DNA of 64,000 nucleotides from Phytophthora colocasiae (GCA_018806915.1 JAGKQI010000101.1:930001-994000); one strand, 5' to 3'. Counted from the stretch's first letter, positions 20,188-32,001 are shown. The notes: a model not told the origin generated them from the sequence alone. Translations and numbers: made by a program.

Positions 20188-21557
20188 TGTGGTGGAGCGG
20201 ATCTGGCCAAAATCTGGTTGAGGCCGATCGCGATCGCCACTTGCGCCCAGACACCGACTAACGGAGGGGGTCCCCCGATGATCCGTGATCTTGTTGCGTG
20301 TAGTGTTCACCTTGTGTACCCGTCGGTAGGCGGGTTACGCTCTTCCAGGTAACTTCTGAAGATGTCTTGGGACGAGAAGAAGGTCTTGGGTGACGCAGGG
20401 GTTTGAGGCGGCGTGGAAGTTCTTCACTCCACCTCGGGGTACTTGATCCCGGTCGTAGGCGAGTTCTCGAGCCTTGATCCGGGTGCCTGGTTCTTGATCC
20501 AGGTCTTCCAATAGTCCAATGTTCGGGATTCAGTCCCTTCCTTTCGTTGTTTTCCGCTTCCGATAGCGGGGTCTTGAGGGCGAGATTCGACGGGATCCTT
20601 AGGCTAAACAACCAATTCCTTCCGATCCGATGTATGCACTTAAAGGATAGTTCACTAGATAGGCAAAGCTGGCCAATATATTATCCAGACTTAACCGCTA
20701 TACTAGGTCACGTATCCTTACCTTCCTGACGCTTGTAGGGCCAATGTAGTTCCCGGTTCCAGGCGTAGCGAAGACACTTGAGTGGTTCAGGGCAAATTCG
20801 AGTCTGTTTATGGTTATTCCTATGCCTACTAATCCCATCCTGATTTACTATCCTACGATCACATGACACTGGCTACATAGCTGATCCCTAGCTTGGTTCC
20901 CCTAACCCTGATCTTGAGCCGATTCCGTACTTAACCGAAGCTTGATCTCGTACTTAACCGAAGCTTGATCTCGTACTTAACCGAAGCTTGATCTCGTACT
21001 TAACCGAAGCTTGATCTCGTACTTAACCGGGACTTGATCTCGCACTTAATCGGGACTTGATCTCGCACTTGATCGGGACTTGATCGCTGCCTGATCGGGA
21101 CTTGATCGCGCGTGATCCCGCTTGGTCGTCCTCCAGGGAATCAGGATCAGGCCAATGGGAGGGTCGCGAGCGCCGGGCTGGACCGTGAGCCAAGATCGTA
21201 TCCACCTAGGACCATGCCAAAGCCGATCACGTGGCAACACCCTTGCTCCTTCCTTCTTGCCACTCGATATGACTTGATTATTGTCAATCACCACTCCACT
21301 GCCACCGATTACACTTGATTAACCGTGATCATCAGCAGATCACACTTTGGCTTGGACTGAGTATACAGTATACACTCGAAGCGTGATCGAGAAATATCCA
21401 CCCATATCTGCAGTGATCATGGGTTTACGGCACTGGATCAAGCAAAATCTCACTGAACTAGCGTCGTCCAAAGCGATCGGAAGCAGCCATCGGTCCACCA
21501 TACTAATCCCATGTATTTCTCGAGTAAGTACGAAAAATCGAGATGTGCTTTACCACA
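20188..21557 (-). repeat. Gypsy-1 5' LTR (1370 bp)
   Basis: Partner of 9898-11298, lying upstream of gag on the minus strand. It carries four exact 23-bp repeats where the other LTR has five. It should contain the promoter and polyadenylation signals; I could not place them with confidence. Confidence 0.96.
20926..21108. repeat. 23-bp tandem repeat in the 5' LTR
   Basis: Four exact copies (20926-21017) are followed by the same decaying tail as in the other LTR. Confidence 0.92.
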
Positions 21558-21561
21558 GTGC
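21558..21561. repeat. Target-site duplication of Gypsy-1 (right)
   Basis: gtgc, matching 9894-9897. Confidence 0.9.
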
Positions 21562-21718
21562 CATCTGGGCCATTGAGTTGGCAGCGACGGCGTGTATGGT
21601 CCGAGGCACGAGAGTGAATACCACAGCGGCGTAGGATGGGGTAATACGTCAGGCAGGACTAGTGTAAAGAGTAGCAACAACCGGGACGTGGTGGTGCCGG
21701 CAGGAGCGGTGCAAAACG

Positions 21719-21790
21719 AGGTCCTACCGGGATTTGAACCCGGATCGCTGGATTCAAAGTCCAGAGTGCTAACCATTACACCATAAGAGC
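21719..21790 (-). tRNA. trnQ-UUG: tRNA-Gln(UUG), fused unit, hybrid acceptor
   Basis: Leader, 5' half and anticodon come from the UUG gene; the 3' acceptor strand and trailer come from the CUG gene. A deletion of one tRNA plus the ~107-bp intergenic spacer has fused the pair into one gene with a C2-C71 mismatch. T4 terminator. Confidence 0.9.
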
Positions 21791-22314
21791 GTCTAACCCA
21801 GCTCTTGCACACCCAATCCGGAACACGCTCGAGTCGCTCTTACTCTCCATCATCACGCACTTTGCACGCCCTCATCCACATACCTTGACGATGCCAGCTT
21901 CCTTTCCCACCACTCTTCCACGAGAACGAGATGGTTCATTAGCTACCGCCTCGCTCGTTCTCTTTCATCGCTCTTCTGCGTTGCGTGCTTCGATCTGCAT
22001 GCCGTCTTTCCCGTTGCAGCTCCGCACGTACAAGACACATGGACCACGTCCTAGCAGCAGAGGATGGGTGGGTGATGGTAGAATGCGTCGGATGACGGCC
22101 TGCCACTGACAGCAAAGTTGATACGTGTGTGAGTTGACCGTGCCGTCTATCCGGTGCCATCTGGGCCATTGAGTTGGCAGCGACGGCTTGTATGGTCCGA
22201 GGCACGAGAGTGAATACCACAGCGGCGTAGGATGGGGTAATACGTCAGGCAGGACTAGTGTAAAGAGTAGCAACAACCGGGACGTGGTGGTGCCGGCAGG
22301 AGCGGTGCAAAACG

Positions 22315-22386
22315 AGGTCCTACCGGGATTTGAACCCGGATCGCTGGATTCAGAGTCCAGAGTGCTAACCATTACACCATAAGACC
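22315..22386 (-). tRNA. trnQ-CUG: tRNA-Gln(CUG)
   Basis: Intact; first CUG gene after Gypsy-1. Confidence 0.97.
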
Positions 22387-22494
22387 AGCACAAACGGACA
22401 CACACACAAATCAACATTCAAACAGCACTCACAAACATCACAACACAACCACTGCAACACCCACACATCACCCTTCTAACGCCGCGCAAAAACA

Positions 22495-22566
22495 AGCTCC
22501 TACCGGGATTTGAACCCGGATCGCTGGATTCAAAGTCCAGAGTGCTAACCATTACACCATAAGAGC
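22495..22566 (-). tRNA. trnQ-UUG: tRNA-Gln(UUG)
   Basis: Intact; short-spacer unit. Confidence 0.97.
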
Positions 22567-23090
22567 GTCTAACCCAGCTCTTGCACACCCAATCCGGAAC
22601 ACGCTCGAGTCGCTCTTACTCTCCATCATCACGCACTTTGCACGCCCTCATCCACATACCTTGACGATGCCAGCTTCCTTTCCCACCACTCTTCCACGAG
22701 AACGAAATGGTTCATTAGCTACCGCCTCGCTCGTTCTCTTTCATCGCTCTTCTGCGTTGCGTGCTTCGATCTGCATGCCGTCTTTCCCGTTGCAGCTCCG
22801 CACGTACAAGACACATGGACCACGTCCTAGCAGCAGAGGATGGGTGGGTGATGGTAGAATGCGTCGGATGACGGCCTGCCACTGACAGCAAAGTTGATAC
22901 GTGTGTGAGTTGACCGTGCCGTCTATCCGGTGCCATCTGGGCCATTGAGTTGGCAGCGACGGCTTGTATGGTCCGAGGCACGAGAGTGAATACCACAGCG
23001 GCGTAGGATGGGGTAATACGTCAGGCAGGACTAGTGTAAAGAGTAGCAACAACCGGGACGTGGTGGTGCCGGCAGGAGCGGTGCAAAACG

Positions 23091-23162
23091 AGGTCCTACC
23101 GGGATTTGAACCCGGATCGCTGGATTCAGAGTCCAGAGTGCTAACCATTACACCATAAGACC
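23091..23162 (-). tRNA. trnQ-CUG: tRNA-Gln(CUG)
   Basis: Intact; short-spacer unit. Confidence 0.97.
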
Positions 23163-23267
23163 AGCACAAACGGACACACACACAAATCAACATTCAAACA
23201 GCACTCACAAACATCACAACACAACCACTGCAACACCCACATCACCCTTCTAACGCCGCGCAAAACA

Positions 23268-23339
23268 AGCTCCTACCGGGATTTGAACCCGGATCGCTGG
23301 ATTCAAAGTCCAGAGTGCTAACCATTACACCATAAGAGC
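23268..23339 (-). tRNA. trnQ-UUG: tRNA-Gln(UUG)
   Basis: Intact; T4 terminator; short-spacer unit. Confidence 0.97.
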
Positions 23340-23863
23340 GTCTAACCCAGCTCTTGCACACCCAATCCGGAACACGCTCGAGTCGCTCTTACTCTCCATC
23401 ATCACGCACTTTGCACGCCCTCATCCACATACCTTGACGATGCCAGCTTCCTTTCCCACCACTCTTCCACGAGAACGAAATGGTTCATTAGCTACCGCCT
23501 CGCTCGTTCTCTTTCATCGCTCTTCTGCGTTGCGTGCTTCGATCTGCATGCCGTCTTTCCCGTTGCAGCTCCGCACGTACAAGACACATGGACCACGTCC
23601 TAGCAGCAGAGGATGGGTGGGTGATGGTAGAATGCGTCGGATGACGGCCTGCCACTGACAGCAAAGTTGATACGTGTGTGAGTTGACCGTGCCGTCTATC
23701 CGGTGCCATCTGGGCCATTGAGTTGGCAGCGACGGCTTGTATGGTCCGAGGCACGAGAGTGAATACCACAGCGGCGTAGGATGGGGTAATACGTCAGGCA
23801 GGACTAGTGTAAAGAGTAGCAACAACCGGGACGTGGTGGTGCCGGCAGGAGCGGTGCAAAACG

Positions 23864-23935
23864 AGGTCCTACCGGGATTTGAACCCGGATCGCTGGATTC
23901 AGAGTCCAGAGTGCTAACCATTACACCATAAGACC
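23864..23935 (-). tRNA. trnQ-CUG: tRNA-Gln(CUG)
   Basis: Intact; short-spacer unit. Confidence 0.97.
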
Positions 23936-24043
23936 AGCACAAACGGACACACACACAAATCAACATTCAAACAGCACTCACAAACATCACAACACAACCA
24001 CTGCAACACCCACACATCACCCTTCTAACGCCGCGCAAAAACA

Positions 24044-24115
24044 AGCTCCTACCGGGATTTGAACCCGGATCGCTGGATTCAAAGTCCAGAGTGCTAACCA
24101 TTACACCATAAGAGC
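24044..24115 (-). tRNA. trnQ-UUG: tRNA-Gln(UUG)
   Basis: Intact; short-spacer unit. Confidence 0.97.
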
Positions 24116-24637
24116 GTCTAACCCAGCTCTTGCACACCCAATCCGGAACACGCTCGAGTCGCTCTTACTCTCCATCATCACGCACTTTGCACGCCCTCAT
24201 CCACATACCTTGACGATGCCAGCTTCCTTTCCCACCACTCTTCCACGAGAACGAAATGGTTCATTAGCTACCGCCTCGCTCGTTCTCTTTCATCGCTCTT
24301 CTGCGTTGCGTGCTTCGATCTGCATGCCGTCTTTCCCGTTGCAGCTCCGCACGTACAAGACACATGGACCACGTCCTAGCAGCAGAGGATGGGTGGGTGA
24401 TGGTAGAATGCGTCGGATGACGGCCTGCCACTGACAGCAAAGTTGATACGTGTGTGAGTTGACCGTGCCGTCTATCCGGTGCCATCTGGGCCATTGAGTT
24501 GGCAGCGACGGCGTGTATGGTCCGAGGCACGAGTGAATACCACAGCGGCGTAGGATGGGGTAATACGTCAGGCAGGACTAGTGTAAAGAGTAGCAACAAC
24601 CGGGACGTGGTGGTGCCGGCAGGAGCGGTGCAAAACG

Positions 24638-24709
24638 AGGTCCTACCGGGATTTGAACCCGGATCGCTGGATTCAGAGTCCAGAGTGCTAACCATTACAC
24701 CATAAGACC
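24638..24709 (-). tRNA. trnQ-CUG: tRNA-Gln(CUG)
   Basis: Intact; short-spacer unit. Confidence 0.97.
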
Positions 24710-24817
24710 AGCACAAACGGACACACACACAAATCAACATTCAAACAGCACTCACAAACATCACAACACAACCACTGCAACACCCACACATCACCCTTCT
24801 AACGCCGCGCAAAAACA

Positions 24818-24889
24818 AGCTCCTACCGGGATTTGAACCCGGATCGCTGGATTCAAAGTCCAGAGTGCTAACCATTACACCATAAGAGC
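24818..24889 (-). tRNA. trnQ-UUG: tRNA-Gln(UUG)
   Basis: Intact; last short-spacer unit. Confidence 0.97.
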
Positions 24890-25413
24890 GTCTAACCCAG
24901 CTCTTGCACACCCAATCCGGAACACGCTCGAGTCGCTCTTACTCTCCATCATCACGCACTTTGCACGCCCTCATCCACATACCTTGACGATGCCAGCTTC
25001 CTTTCCCACCACTCTTCCACGAGAACGAAATGGTTCATTAGCTACCGCCTCGCTCGTTCTCTTTCATCGCTCTTCTGCGTTGCGTGCTTCGATCTGCATG
25101 CCGTCTTTCCCGTTGCAGCTCCGCACGTACAAGACACATGGACCACGTCCTAGCAGCAGAGGATGGGTGAGTGATGGTAGAATGGGTCGGATGACGGCCT
25201 GCCATTGACAGCAAAGTTGGTATGTGTGTGAGTTGACCGTGCCGTCTATCCGGTGCCATCTGGGCCATTGAGTTGGCAGTGACGGCGTGTATGGTCCGAG
25301 GCACGAGAGTGAATACCACAGCGGCGTAGGATGGGGTAATACGTCAGGCAGGACTAGTGTAAAGAGTAGCAACAACCGGGACGTGGTGGTGCCGGCAGGA
25401 GCGGTGCAAAACG

Positions 25414-25485
25414 AGGTCCTACCGGGATTTGAACCCGGATCGCTGGATTCAGAGTCCAGAGTGCTAACCATTACACCATAAGACC
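25414..25485 (-). tRNA. trnQ-CUG: tRNA-Gln(CUG)
   Basis: Intact; its 3' neighbouring spacer carries several private substitutions (25169-25280). Confidence 0.97.
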
Positions 25486-25593
25486 AGCACAAACGGACAC
25501 ACACACAAATCAACATTCAAACAGCACTCACAAACATCACAACACAACCACTGCAACACCCACACATCACCCTTCTAACGCCGCGCAAAAACA

Positions 25594-25665
25594 AGCTCCT
25601 ACCGGGATTTGAACCCAAATCGCTGGATTCAAAGTCCAGAGTGCTAACCATTACACCATAAGAGC
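25594..25665 (-). tRNA. trnQ-UUG: tRNA-Gln(UUG), T-stem variant
   Basis: The T-stem 5' strand reads UUGGG instead of CCGGG, so pairs 49-65 and 50-64 become U-G wobbles. The rest is intact. It may still fold. Confidence 0.92.
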
Positions 25666-26344
25666 GTCTAACCCAGCTCTTGCACACCCAATCCGGAACA
25701 CGCTCGAGTCGCTCTTACTCTCCATCATCACGCACTTTGCACGCCCTCATCCACATACATCTATCCTCACTACACACACACTCCACCGCCAACTCCAACT
25801 CCCCTCACACATTCTCCTACCGTTGACCACACCGCTTCGATCCCCACCTCCAACCGTCCGTTTATCGAACACGCACGCATTCCACAATCGGCACTGCTAT
25901 TGCTCGTGACAGACCTTGACGATGCCAGCTTCCTTTCCCACCACTCTTCCACGAGAACGAAATGGTTCATTAGCTACCGCCTCGCTCGTTCTCTTTCATC
26001 GCTCTTCTGCGTTGCGTGCTTCGATCTGCATGCCGTCTTTCCCGTTGCAGCTCCGCACGTACAAGACACATGGACCACGTCCTAGCAGCAGAGGATGGGT
26101 GGTGATGGTAGAATGCGTCGGATGACGGCCTGCCACTGACAGCAAAGTTGATACGTGTGTGAGTTGACCGTGCCGTCTATCCGGTGCCATCTGGGCCATT
26201 GAGTTGGCAGCGACGGCTTGTATGGTCCGAGGCACGAGAGTGAATACCACAGCGGCGTAGGATGGGGTAATACGTCAGGCAGGACTAGTGTAAAGAGTAG
26301 CAACAACCGGGACGTGGTGGTGCCGGCAGGAGCGGTGCAAAACG

Positions 26345-26416
26345 AGGTCCTACCGGGATTTGAACCCGGATCGCTGGATTCAGAGTCCAGAGTGCTAACC
26401 ATTACACCATAAGACC
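26345..26416 (-). tRNA. trnQ-CUG: tRNA-Gln(CUG)
   Basis: Intact; T4 terminator. Confidence 0.97.
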
Positions 26417-26524
26417 AGCACAAACGGACACACACACAAATCAACATTCAAACAGCACTCACAAACATCACAACACAACCACTGCAACACCCACACATCA
26501 CCCTTCTAACGCCGCGCAAAAACA

Positions 26525-26596
26525 AGCTCCTACCGGGATTTGAACCCGGATCGCTGGATTCAAAGTCCAGAGTGCTAACCATTACACCATAAGAGC
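26525..26596 (-). tRNA. trnQ-UUG: tRNA-Gln(UUG)
   Basis: Intact; T5 terminator. Confidence 0.97.
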
Positions 26597-27274
26597 GTCT
26601 AACCCAGCTCTTGCACACCCAATCCGGAACACGCTCGAGTCGCTCTTACTCTCCATCATCACGCACATTGCACGCCCTCATCCACATACATCTATCCTCA
26701 CTACACACACACTCCACCGCCAACTCCAACTCCTCACACATTCTCCTACCGTTGACCACACCGCTTCGATCCCCACCTCCAACCGTCCGTTTATCGAACA
26801 CGCACGCATTCCACAATCGGCACTGCTATTGCTCGTGACAGACCTTGACGATGCCAGCTTCCTTTCCCACCACTCTTCCACGAGAACGAAATGGTTCATT
26901 AGCTACCGCCTCGCTCGTTCTCTTTCATCGCTCTTCTGCGTTGCGTGCTTCGATCTGCATGCCGTCTTTCCCGTTGCAGCTCCGCACGTACAAGACACAT
27001 GGACCACGTCCTAGCAGCAGAGGATGGGTGAGTGATGGTAGAATGCGTCGGATGACGGCCTGCCACTGACAGCAAAGTTGATACGTGTGTGAGTTGACCG
27101 TGCCGTCTATCCGGTGCCATCTGGGCCATTGAGTTGGCAGCGACGGCTTGTATGGTCCGAGGCACGAGAGTGAATACCACAGCGGCGTAGGATGGGGTAA
27201 TACGTCAGGCAGGACTAGTGTAAAGAGTAGCAACAACCGGGACGTGGTGGTGCCGGCAGGAGCGGTGCAAAACG

Positions 27275-27346
27275 AGGTCCTACCGGGATTTGAACCCGGA
27301 TCGCTGGATTCAGAGTCCAGAGTGCTAACCATTACACCATAAGACC
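27275..27346 (-). tRNA. trnQ-CUG: tRNA-Gln(CUG)
   Basis: Intact; T4 terminator. Confidence 0.97.
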
Positions 27347-27454
27347 AGCACAAACGGACACACACACAAATCAACATTCAAACAGCACTCACAAACATCA
27401 CAACACAACCACTGCAACACCCACACATCACCCTTCTAACGCCGCGCAAAAACA

Positions 27455-27526
27455 AGCTCCTACCGGGATTTGAACCCGGATCGCTGGATTCAAAGTCCAG
27501 AGTGCTAACCATTACACCATAAGAGC
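27455..27526 (-). tRNA. trnQ-UUG: tRNA-Gln(UUG)
   Basis: Intact; T5 terminator. Confidence 0.97.
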
Positions 27527-28204
27527 GTCTAACCCAGCTCTTGCACACCCAATCCGGAACACGCTCGAGTCGCTCTTACTCTCCATCATCACGCACTTTG
27601 CACGCCCTCATCCACATACATCTATCCTCACTACACACACACTCCACCGCCAACTCCAACTCCTCACACATTCTCCTACCGTTGACCACACCGCTTCGAT
27701 CCCCACCTCCAACCGCCCGTTTATCGAACACGCACGCATTCCACAATCGGCACTGCTATTGCTCGTGACAGACCTTGACGATGCCAGCTTCCTTTCCCAC
27801 CACTCTTCCACGAGAACGAAATGGTTCATTAGCTACCGCCTCGCTCGTTCTCTTTCATCGCTCTTCTGCGTTGCGTGCTTCGATCTGCATGCCGTCTTTC
27901 CCGTTGCAGCTCCGCACGTACAAGACACATGGACCACGTCCTAGCAGCAGAGGATGGGTGGGTGATGGTAGAATGCGTCGGATGACGGCCTGCCACTGAC
28001 AGCAAAGTTGATACGTGTGTGAGTTGACCGTGCCGTCTATCCGGTGCCATCTGGGCCATTGAGTTGGCAGCGACGGCGTGTATGGTCCGAGGCACGAGAG
28101 TGAATACCACAGCGGCGTAGGATGGGGTAATACGTCAGGCAGGACTAGTGTAAAGAGTAGCAACAACCGGGACGTGGTGGTGCCGGCAGGAGCGGTGCAA
28201 AACG

Positions 28205-28276
28205 AGGTCCTACCGGGATTTGAACCCGGATCGCTGGATTCAGAGTCCAGAGTGCTAACCATTACACCATAAGACC
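28205..28276 (-). tRNA. trnQ-CUG: tRNA-Gln(CUG)
   Basis: Intact; T4 terminator. Confidence 0.97.
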
Positions 28277-28384
28277 AGCACAAACGGACACACACACAAA
28301 TCAACATTCAAACAGCACTCACAAACATCACAACACAACCACTGCAACACCCACACATCACCCTTCTAACGCCGCGCAAAAACA

Positions 28385-28456
28385 AGCTCCTACCGGGATT
28401 TGAACCCGGATCGCTGGATTCAAAGTCCAGAGTGCTAACCATTACACCATAAGAGC
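28385..28456 (-). tRNA. trnQ-UUG: tRNA-Gln(UUG)
   Basis: Intact; T5 terminator. Confidence 0.97.
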
Positions 28457-29136
28457 GTCTAACCCAGCTCTTGCACACCCAATCCGGAACACGCTCGAGT
28501 CGCTCTTACTCTCCATCATCACGCACATTGCACGCCCTCATCCACATACATCTATCCTCACTACATACACACTCCACCGCCAACTCCAACTCCCCTCACA
28601 CATTCTCCTACCGTTGACCACACCGCTTCGATCCCCACCTCCAACCGTCCGTTTATCGAACACGCACGCATTCCACAATCGGCACTGCTATTGCTCGTGA
28701 CAGACCTTGACGATGCCAGCTTCCTTTCCCACCACTCTTCCACGAGAACGAGATGGTTCATTAGCTACCGCCTCGCTCGTTCTCTTTCATCGCTCTTCTG
28801 CGTTGCGTGCTTCGATCTGCATGCCGTCTTTCCCGTTGCAGCTCCGCACGTACAAGACACATGGACCACGTCCTAGCAGCAGAGGATGGGTGGGTGATGG
28901 TAGAATGCGTCGGATGACGGCCTGCCACTGACAGCAAAGTTGATACGTGTGTGAGTTGACCGTGCCGTCTATCCGGTGCCATCTGGGCCATTGAGTTGGC
29001 AGCGACGGCTTGTATGGTCCGAGGCACGAGAGTGAATACCACAGCGGCGTAGGATGGGGTAATACGTCAGGCAGGACTAGTGTAAAGAGTAGCAACAACC
29101 GGGACGTGGTGGTGCCGGCAGGAGCGGTGCAAAACG

Positions 29137-29208
29137 AGGTCCTACCGGGATTTGAACCCGGATCGCTGGATTCAGAGTCCAGAGTGCTAACCATTACACC
29201 ATAAGACC
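29137..29208 (-). tRNA. trnQ-CUG: tRNA-Gln(CUG)
   Basis: Intact; T4 terminator. Confidence 0.97.
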
Positions 29209-29316
29209 AGCACAAACGGACACACACACAAATCAACATTCAAACAGCACTCACAAACATCACAACACAACCACTGCAACACCCACACATCACTCTTCTA
29301 ACGCCGCGCAAAAACA

Positions 29317-29388
29317 AGCTCCTACCGGGATTTGAACCCGGATCGCTGGATTCAAAGTCCAGAGTGCTAACCATTACACCATAAGAGC
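29317..29388 (-). tRNA. trnQ-UUG: tRNA-Gln(UUG)
   Basis: Intact; T5 terminator. Confidence 0.97.
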
Positions 29389-30067
29389 GTCTAACCCAGC
29401 TCTTGCACACCCAATCCGGAACACGCTCGAGTCGCTCTTACTCTCCATCATCACGCACATTGCACGCCCTCATCCACATACATCTATCCTCACTACACAC
29501 ACACTCCACCGCCAACTCCAACTCCCCTCACATTCTCCTACCGTTGACCACACCGCTTCGATCCCCACCTCCAACCGTCCGTTTATCGAACACGCACGCA
29601 TTCCACAATCGGCACTGCTATTGCTCGTGACAGACCTTGACGATGCCAGCTTCCTTTCCCACCACTCTTCCACGAGAACGAAATGGTTCATTAGCTACCG
29701 CCTCGCTCGTTCTCTTTCATCGCTCTTCTGCGTTGCGTGCTTCGATCTGCATGCCGTCTTTCCCGTTGCAGCTCCGCACGTACAAGACACATGGACCACG
29801 TCCTAGCAGCAGAGGATGGGTGGAGTGATGGTAGAATGCGTCGGATGACGGCCTGCCACTGACAGCAAAGTTGATACGTGTGTGAGTTGACCGTGCCGTC
29901 TATCCGGTGCCATCTGGGCCATTGAGTTGGCAGCGACGGCTTGTATGGTCCGAGGCACGAGAGTGAATACCACAGCGGCGTAGGATGGGGTAATACGTCA
30001 GGCAGGACTAGTGTAAAGAGTAGCAACAACCGGGACGTGGTGGTGCCGGCAGGAGCGGTGCAAAACG

Positions 30068-30139
30068 AGGTCCTACCGGGATTTGAACCCGGATCGCTGG
30101 ATTCAGAGTCCAGAGTGCTAACCATTACACCATAAGACC
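30068..30139 (-). tRNA. trnQ-CUG: tRNA-Gln(CUG)
   Basis: Intact; T4 terminator. Confidence 0.97.
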
Positions 30140-30247
30140 AGCACAAACGGACACACACACAAATCAACATTCAAACAGCACTCACAAACATCACAACACA
30201 ACCACTGCAACACCCACACATCACCCTTCTAACGCCGCGCAAAAACA

Positions 30248-30319
30248 AGCTCCTACCGGGATTTGAACCCGGATCGCTGGATTCAAAGTCCAGAGTGCTA
30301 ACCATTACACCATAAGAGC
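30248..30319 (-). tRNA. trnQ-UUG: tRNA-Gln(UUG)
   Basis: Intact; T5 terminator. Confidence 0.97.
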
Positions 30320-30997
30320 GTCTAACCCAGCTCTTGCACACCCAATCCGGAACACGCTCGAGTCGCTCTTACTCTCCATCATCACGCACTTTGCACGCCC
30401 TCATCCACATACATCTATCCTCACTACACACACTCCACCGCCAACTCCAACTCCCTCACACATTCTCCTACCGTTGACCACACCGCTTCGATCCCCACCT
30501 CCAACCGTCCGTTTATCGAACACGCACGCATTCCACAATCGGCACTGCTATTGCTCGTGACAGACCTTGACGATGCCAGCTTCCTTTCCCACCACTCTTC
30601 CACGAGAACGAAATGGTTCATTAGCTACCGCCTCGCTCGTTCTCTTTCATCGCTCTTCTGCGTTGCGTGCTTCGATCTGCATGCCGTCTTTCCCGTTGCA
30701 GCTCCGCACGTACAAGACACATGGACCACGTCCTAGCAGCAGAGGATGGGTGGAGTGATGGTAGAATGCGTCGGATGACGGCCTGCCACTGACAGCAAAG
30801 TTGATACGTGTGTGAGTTGACCGTGCCGTCTATCCGGTGCCATCTGGGCCATTGAGTTGGCAGCGACGGCTTGTATGGTCCGAGGCACGAGAGTGAATAC
30901 CACAGCGGCGTAGGATGGGGTAATACGTCAGGCAGGACTAGTGTAAAGAGTAGCAACAACCGGGACGTGGTGGTGCCGGCAGGAGCGGTGCAAAACG

Positions 30998-31069
30998 AGG
31001 TCCTACCGGGATTTGAACCCGGATCGCTGGATTCAGAGTCCAGAGTGCTAACCATTACACCATAAGACC
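30998..31069 (-). tRNA. trnQ-CUG: tRNA-Gln(CUG)
   Basis: Intact; T4 terminator. Confidence 0.97.
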
Positions 31070-31177
31070 AGCACAAACGGACACACACACAAATCAACAT
31101 TCAAACAGCACTCACAAACATCACAACACAACCACTGCAACACCCACACATCACCCTTCTAACGCCGCGCAAAAACA

Positions 31178-31249
31178 AGCTCCTACCGGGATTTGAACCC
31201 GGATCGCTGGATTCAAAGTCCAGAGTGCTAACCATTACACCATAAGAGC
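31178..31249 (-). tRNA. trnQ-UUG: tRNA-Gln(UUG)
   Basis: Intact; T5 terminator. Confidence 0.97.
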
Positions 31250-31929
31250 GTCTAACCCAGCTCTTGCACACCCAATCCGGAACACGCTCGAGTCGCTCTT
31301 ACTCTCCATCATCACGCACATTGCACGCCCTCATCCACATACATCTATCCTCACTACACACACACTCCACCGCCAACTCCAACTCCCCTCACACATTCTC
31401 CTACCGTTGACCACACCGCTTCGATCCCCACCTCCAACCGTCCGTTTATCGAACACGCACGCATTCCACAATCGGCACTGCTATTGCTCGTGACAGACCT
31501 TGACGATGCCAGCTTCCTTTCCCACCACTCTTCCACGAGAACGAAATGGTTCATTAGCTACCGCCTCGCTCGTTCTCTTTCATCGCTCTTCTGCGTTGCG
31601 TGCTTCGATCTGCATGCCGTCTTTCCCGTTGCAGCTCCGCACGTACAAGACACATGGACCACGTCCTAGCAGCAGAGGATGGGTGAGTGATGGTAGAATG
31701 CGTCGGATGACGGCCTGCCACTGACAGCAAAGTTGATACGTGTGTGAGTTGACCGTGCCGTCTATCCGGTGCCATCTGGGCCATTGAGTTGGCAGCGACG
31801 GCTTGTATGGTCCGAGGCACGAGAGTGAATACCACAGCGGCGTAGGATGGGGTAATACGTCAGGCAGGACTAGTGTAAAGAGTAGCAACAACCGGGACGT
31901 GGTGGTGCCGGCAGGAGCGGTGCAAAACG

Positions 31930-32001
31930 AGGTCCTACCGGGATTTGAACCCGGATCGCTGGATTCAGAGTCCAGAGTGCTAACCATTACACCATAAGAC
32001 C
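31930..32001 (-). tRNA. trnQ-CUG: tRNA-Gln(CUG)
   Basis: Intact; T4 terminator. Confidence 0.97.

Larger units (their letters stand above)
9898..21557 (-). mobile_element. Gypsy-1: full-length Ty3/Gypsy LTR retrotransposon
   Basis: An 11.66-kb element with all parts present on the minus strand: 5' LTR (20188-21557), primer-binding site, gag, -1 frameshift signal, pol, a 950-bp 3' region, polypurine tract and 3' LTR (9898-11298). The LTRs begin TG and end CA, and the flanks carry a 4-bp duplication (gtgc). The gag-pol ORFs are unbroken, so the copy may be coding-competent. The domain order protease, RT, RNase H, second RNase H, integrase, chromodomain places it in the chromodomain Gypsy group. 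The extra archaeal-type RNase H recalls the dual-RNase-H oomycete elements known as Chronos; that family assignment is from memory of the literature. Confidence 0.97.
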
